Below are positions 4,993 to 5,111 of a DNA stretch of 5,111 nucleotides, one piece after another. The notes beneath the pieces are model-generated. The model did not search any database, was not told the DNA's origin, and saw only the letters and a list, made by a program, of their open reading frames with translations. The position numbers were made by a program, and so were the translations under genes. The stretch is from Rhodobacterales bacterium (GTDB lineage Bacteria > Pseudomonadota > Alphaproteobacteria > Rhodobacterales > Rhodobacteraceae). How positions within the stretch are numbered: position 1 is the stretch's first letter; each line of letters begins with the position of its first letter. The stretch covers positions 1 through 5,111 of the forward strand of contig JAACVA010000052.1 in NCBI GenBank assembly GCA_009992615.1, in the 5' to 3' direction.

Positions 4993-5111
4993 GGCTACTC
5001 TGCGAAGTCCTCGTTCCGCACTGGTTTCGACGAGTGCGAAGACTCGCCCGGAGCAACCCGATCACCGCTTTCGATACATGGCAAACCGGCCCAATGAACA
5101 GAAGAATGCCG
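4991..5111 (+). CDS. Unidentified reading frame running off the right edge
   Basis: From an ATG at 4991, or a later in-frame ATG at 5078, a plus-strand frame stays open for 40 codons to the window end. Its later part, RPEQPDHRFRYMANRPNEQK, has the composition of a real soluble protein; the first 20 codons look less like coding sequence, so 5078 may be the true start. No Shine-Dalgarno is evident before either ATG. It overlaps the start of the DUF499 fragment on the other strand. It may be chance; I do not recognise it. Confidence 0.2.
   Translation, partial: MATLRSPRSALVSTSAKTRPEQPDHRFRYMANRPNEQKNA

Overview
The window is GC-rich and gene-dense. It carries most of the core of a carbon-phosphorus (C-P) lyase operon, the pathway that releases phosphate from phosphonates such as methylphosphonate. 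The protein sequences, the GC-rich codon use and the divergent phnF/phnG arrangement suggest an alphaproteobacterium, most likely Rhodobacterales (Roseobacter/Rhodobacter group). That placement is inference from remembered family sequences, not a search.

Layout, right to left along the minus strand: phnG (3225-3674), phnH (2656-3228), phnI (1568-2656), a 23-codon mini-ORF (1500-1571), phnJ (646-1503), a shortened histidine-phosphatase-like gene (266-649) and the 5' part of phnK (1-269, cut by the window edge). Every neighbouring pair shares 1 or 4 bases (ATGA, TGATG or GTGA junctions), so this is one fully coupled transcription and translation unit. PhnG, PhnH, PhnI and PhnJ form the core complex. 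PhnI, with PhnG/H/L, puts the phosphonate on ribose; PhnJ is the radical-SAM enzyme that breaks the C-P bond; PhnK is the ABC-type ATPase that docks on the core. The remaining genes (phnL, phnM, phnN, transporter) would lie beyond the left edge.

Divergent from phnG, on the plus strand, is the GntR/HutC-type repressor gene phnF (3757-4464). The 82-bp gap between them holds a palindrome, an 8-bp direct repeat spaced 20 bp and a fair extended -10 promoter for phnF. The phnF start is odd: an ATG with a good Shine-Dalgarno lies out of frame by one base, so the protein appears to start at a TTG.

Right of phnF (4465-5111) is a scarred region. It holds a 12-bp tandem repeat, a short palindrome, the C-terminal end of an ISL3-like transposase with an in-frame stop, and, joined directly to it, the first ~66 codons of a DUF499-type ATPase, a family often found in anti-phage islands. 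This looks like the eroded edge of a defence or mobile island that abuts the phosphonate operon. A short plus-strand reading frame runs off the right edge and is not identified.

The observations most worth checking are the phosphatase-like gene with a lost catalytic His and a missing middle, the coupled mini-ORF with a hairpin before phnJ, the phnF start, and the DUF499-transposase junction.
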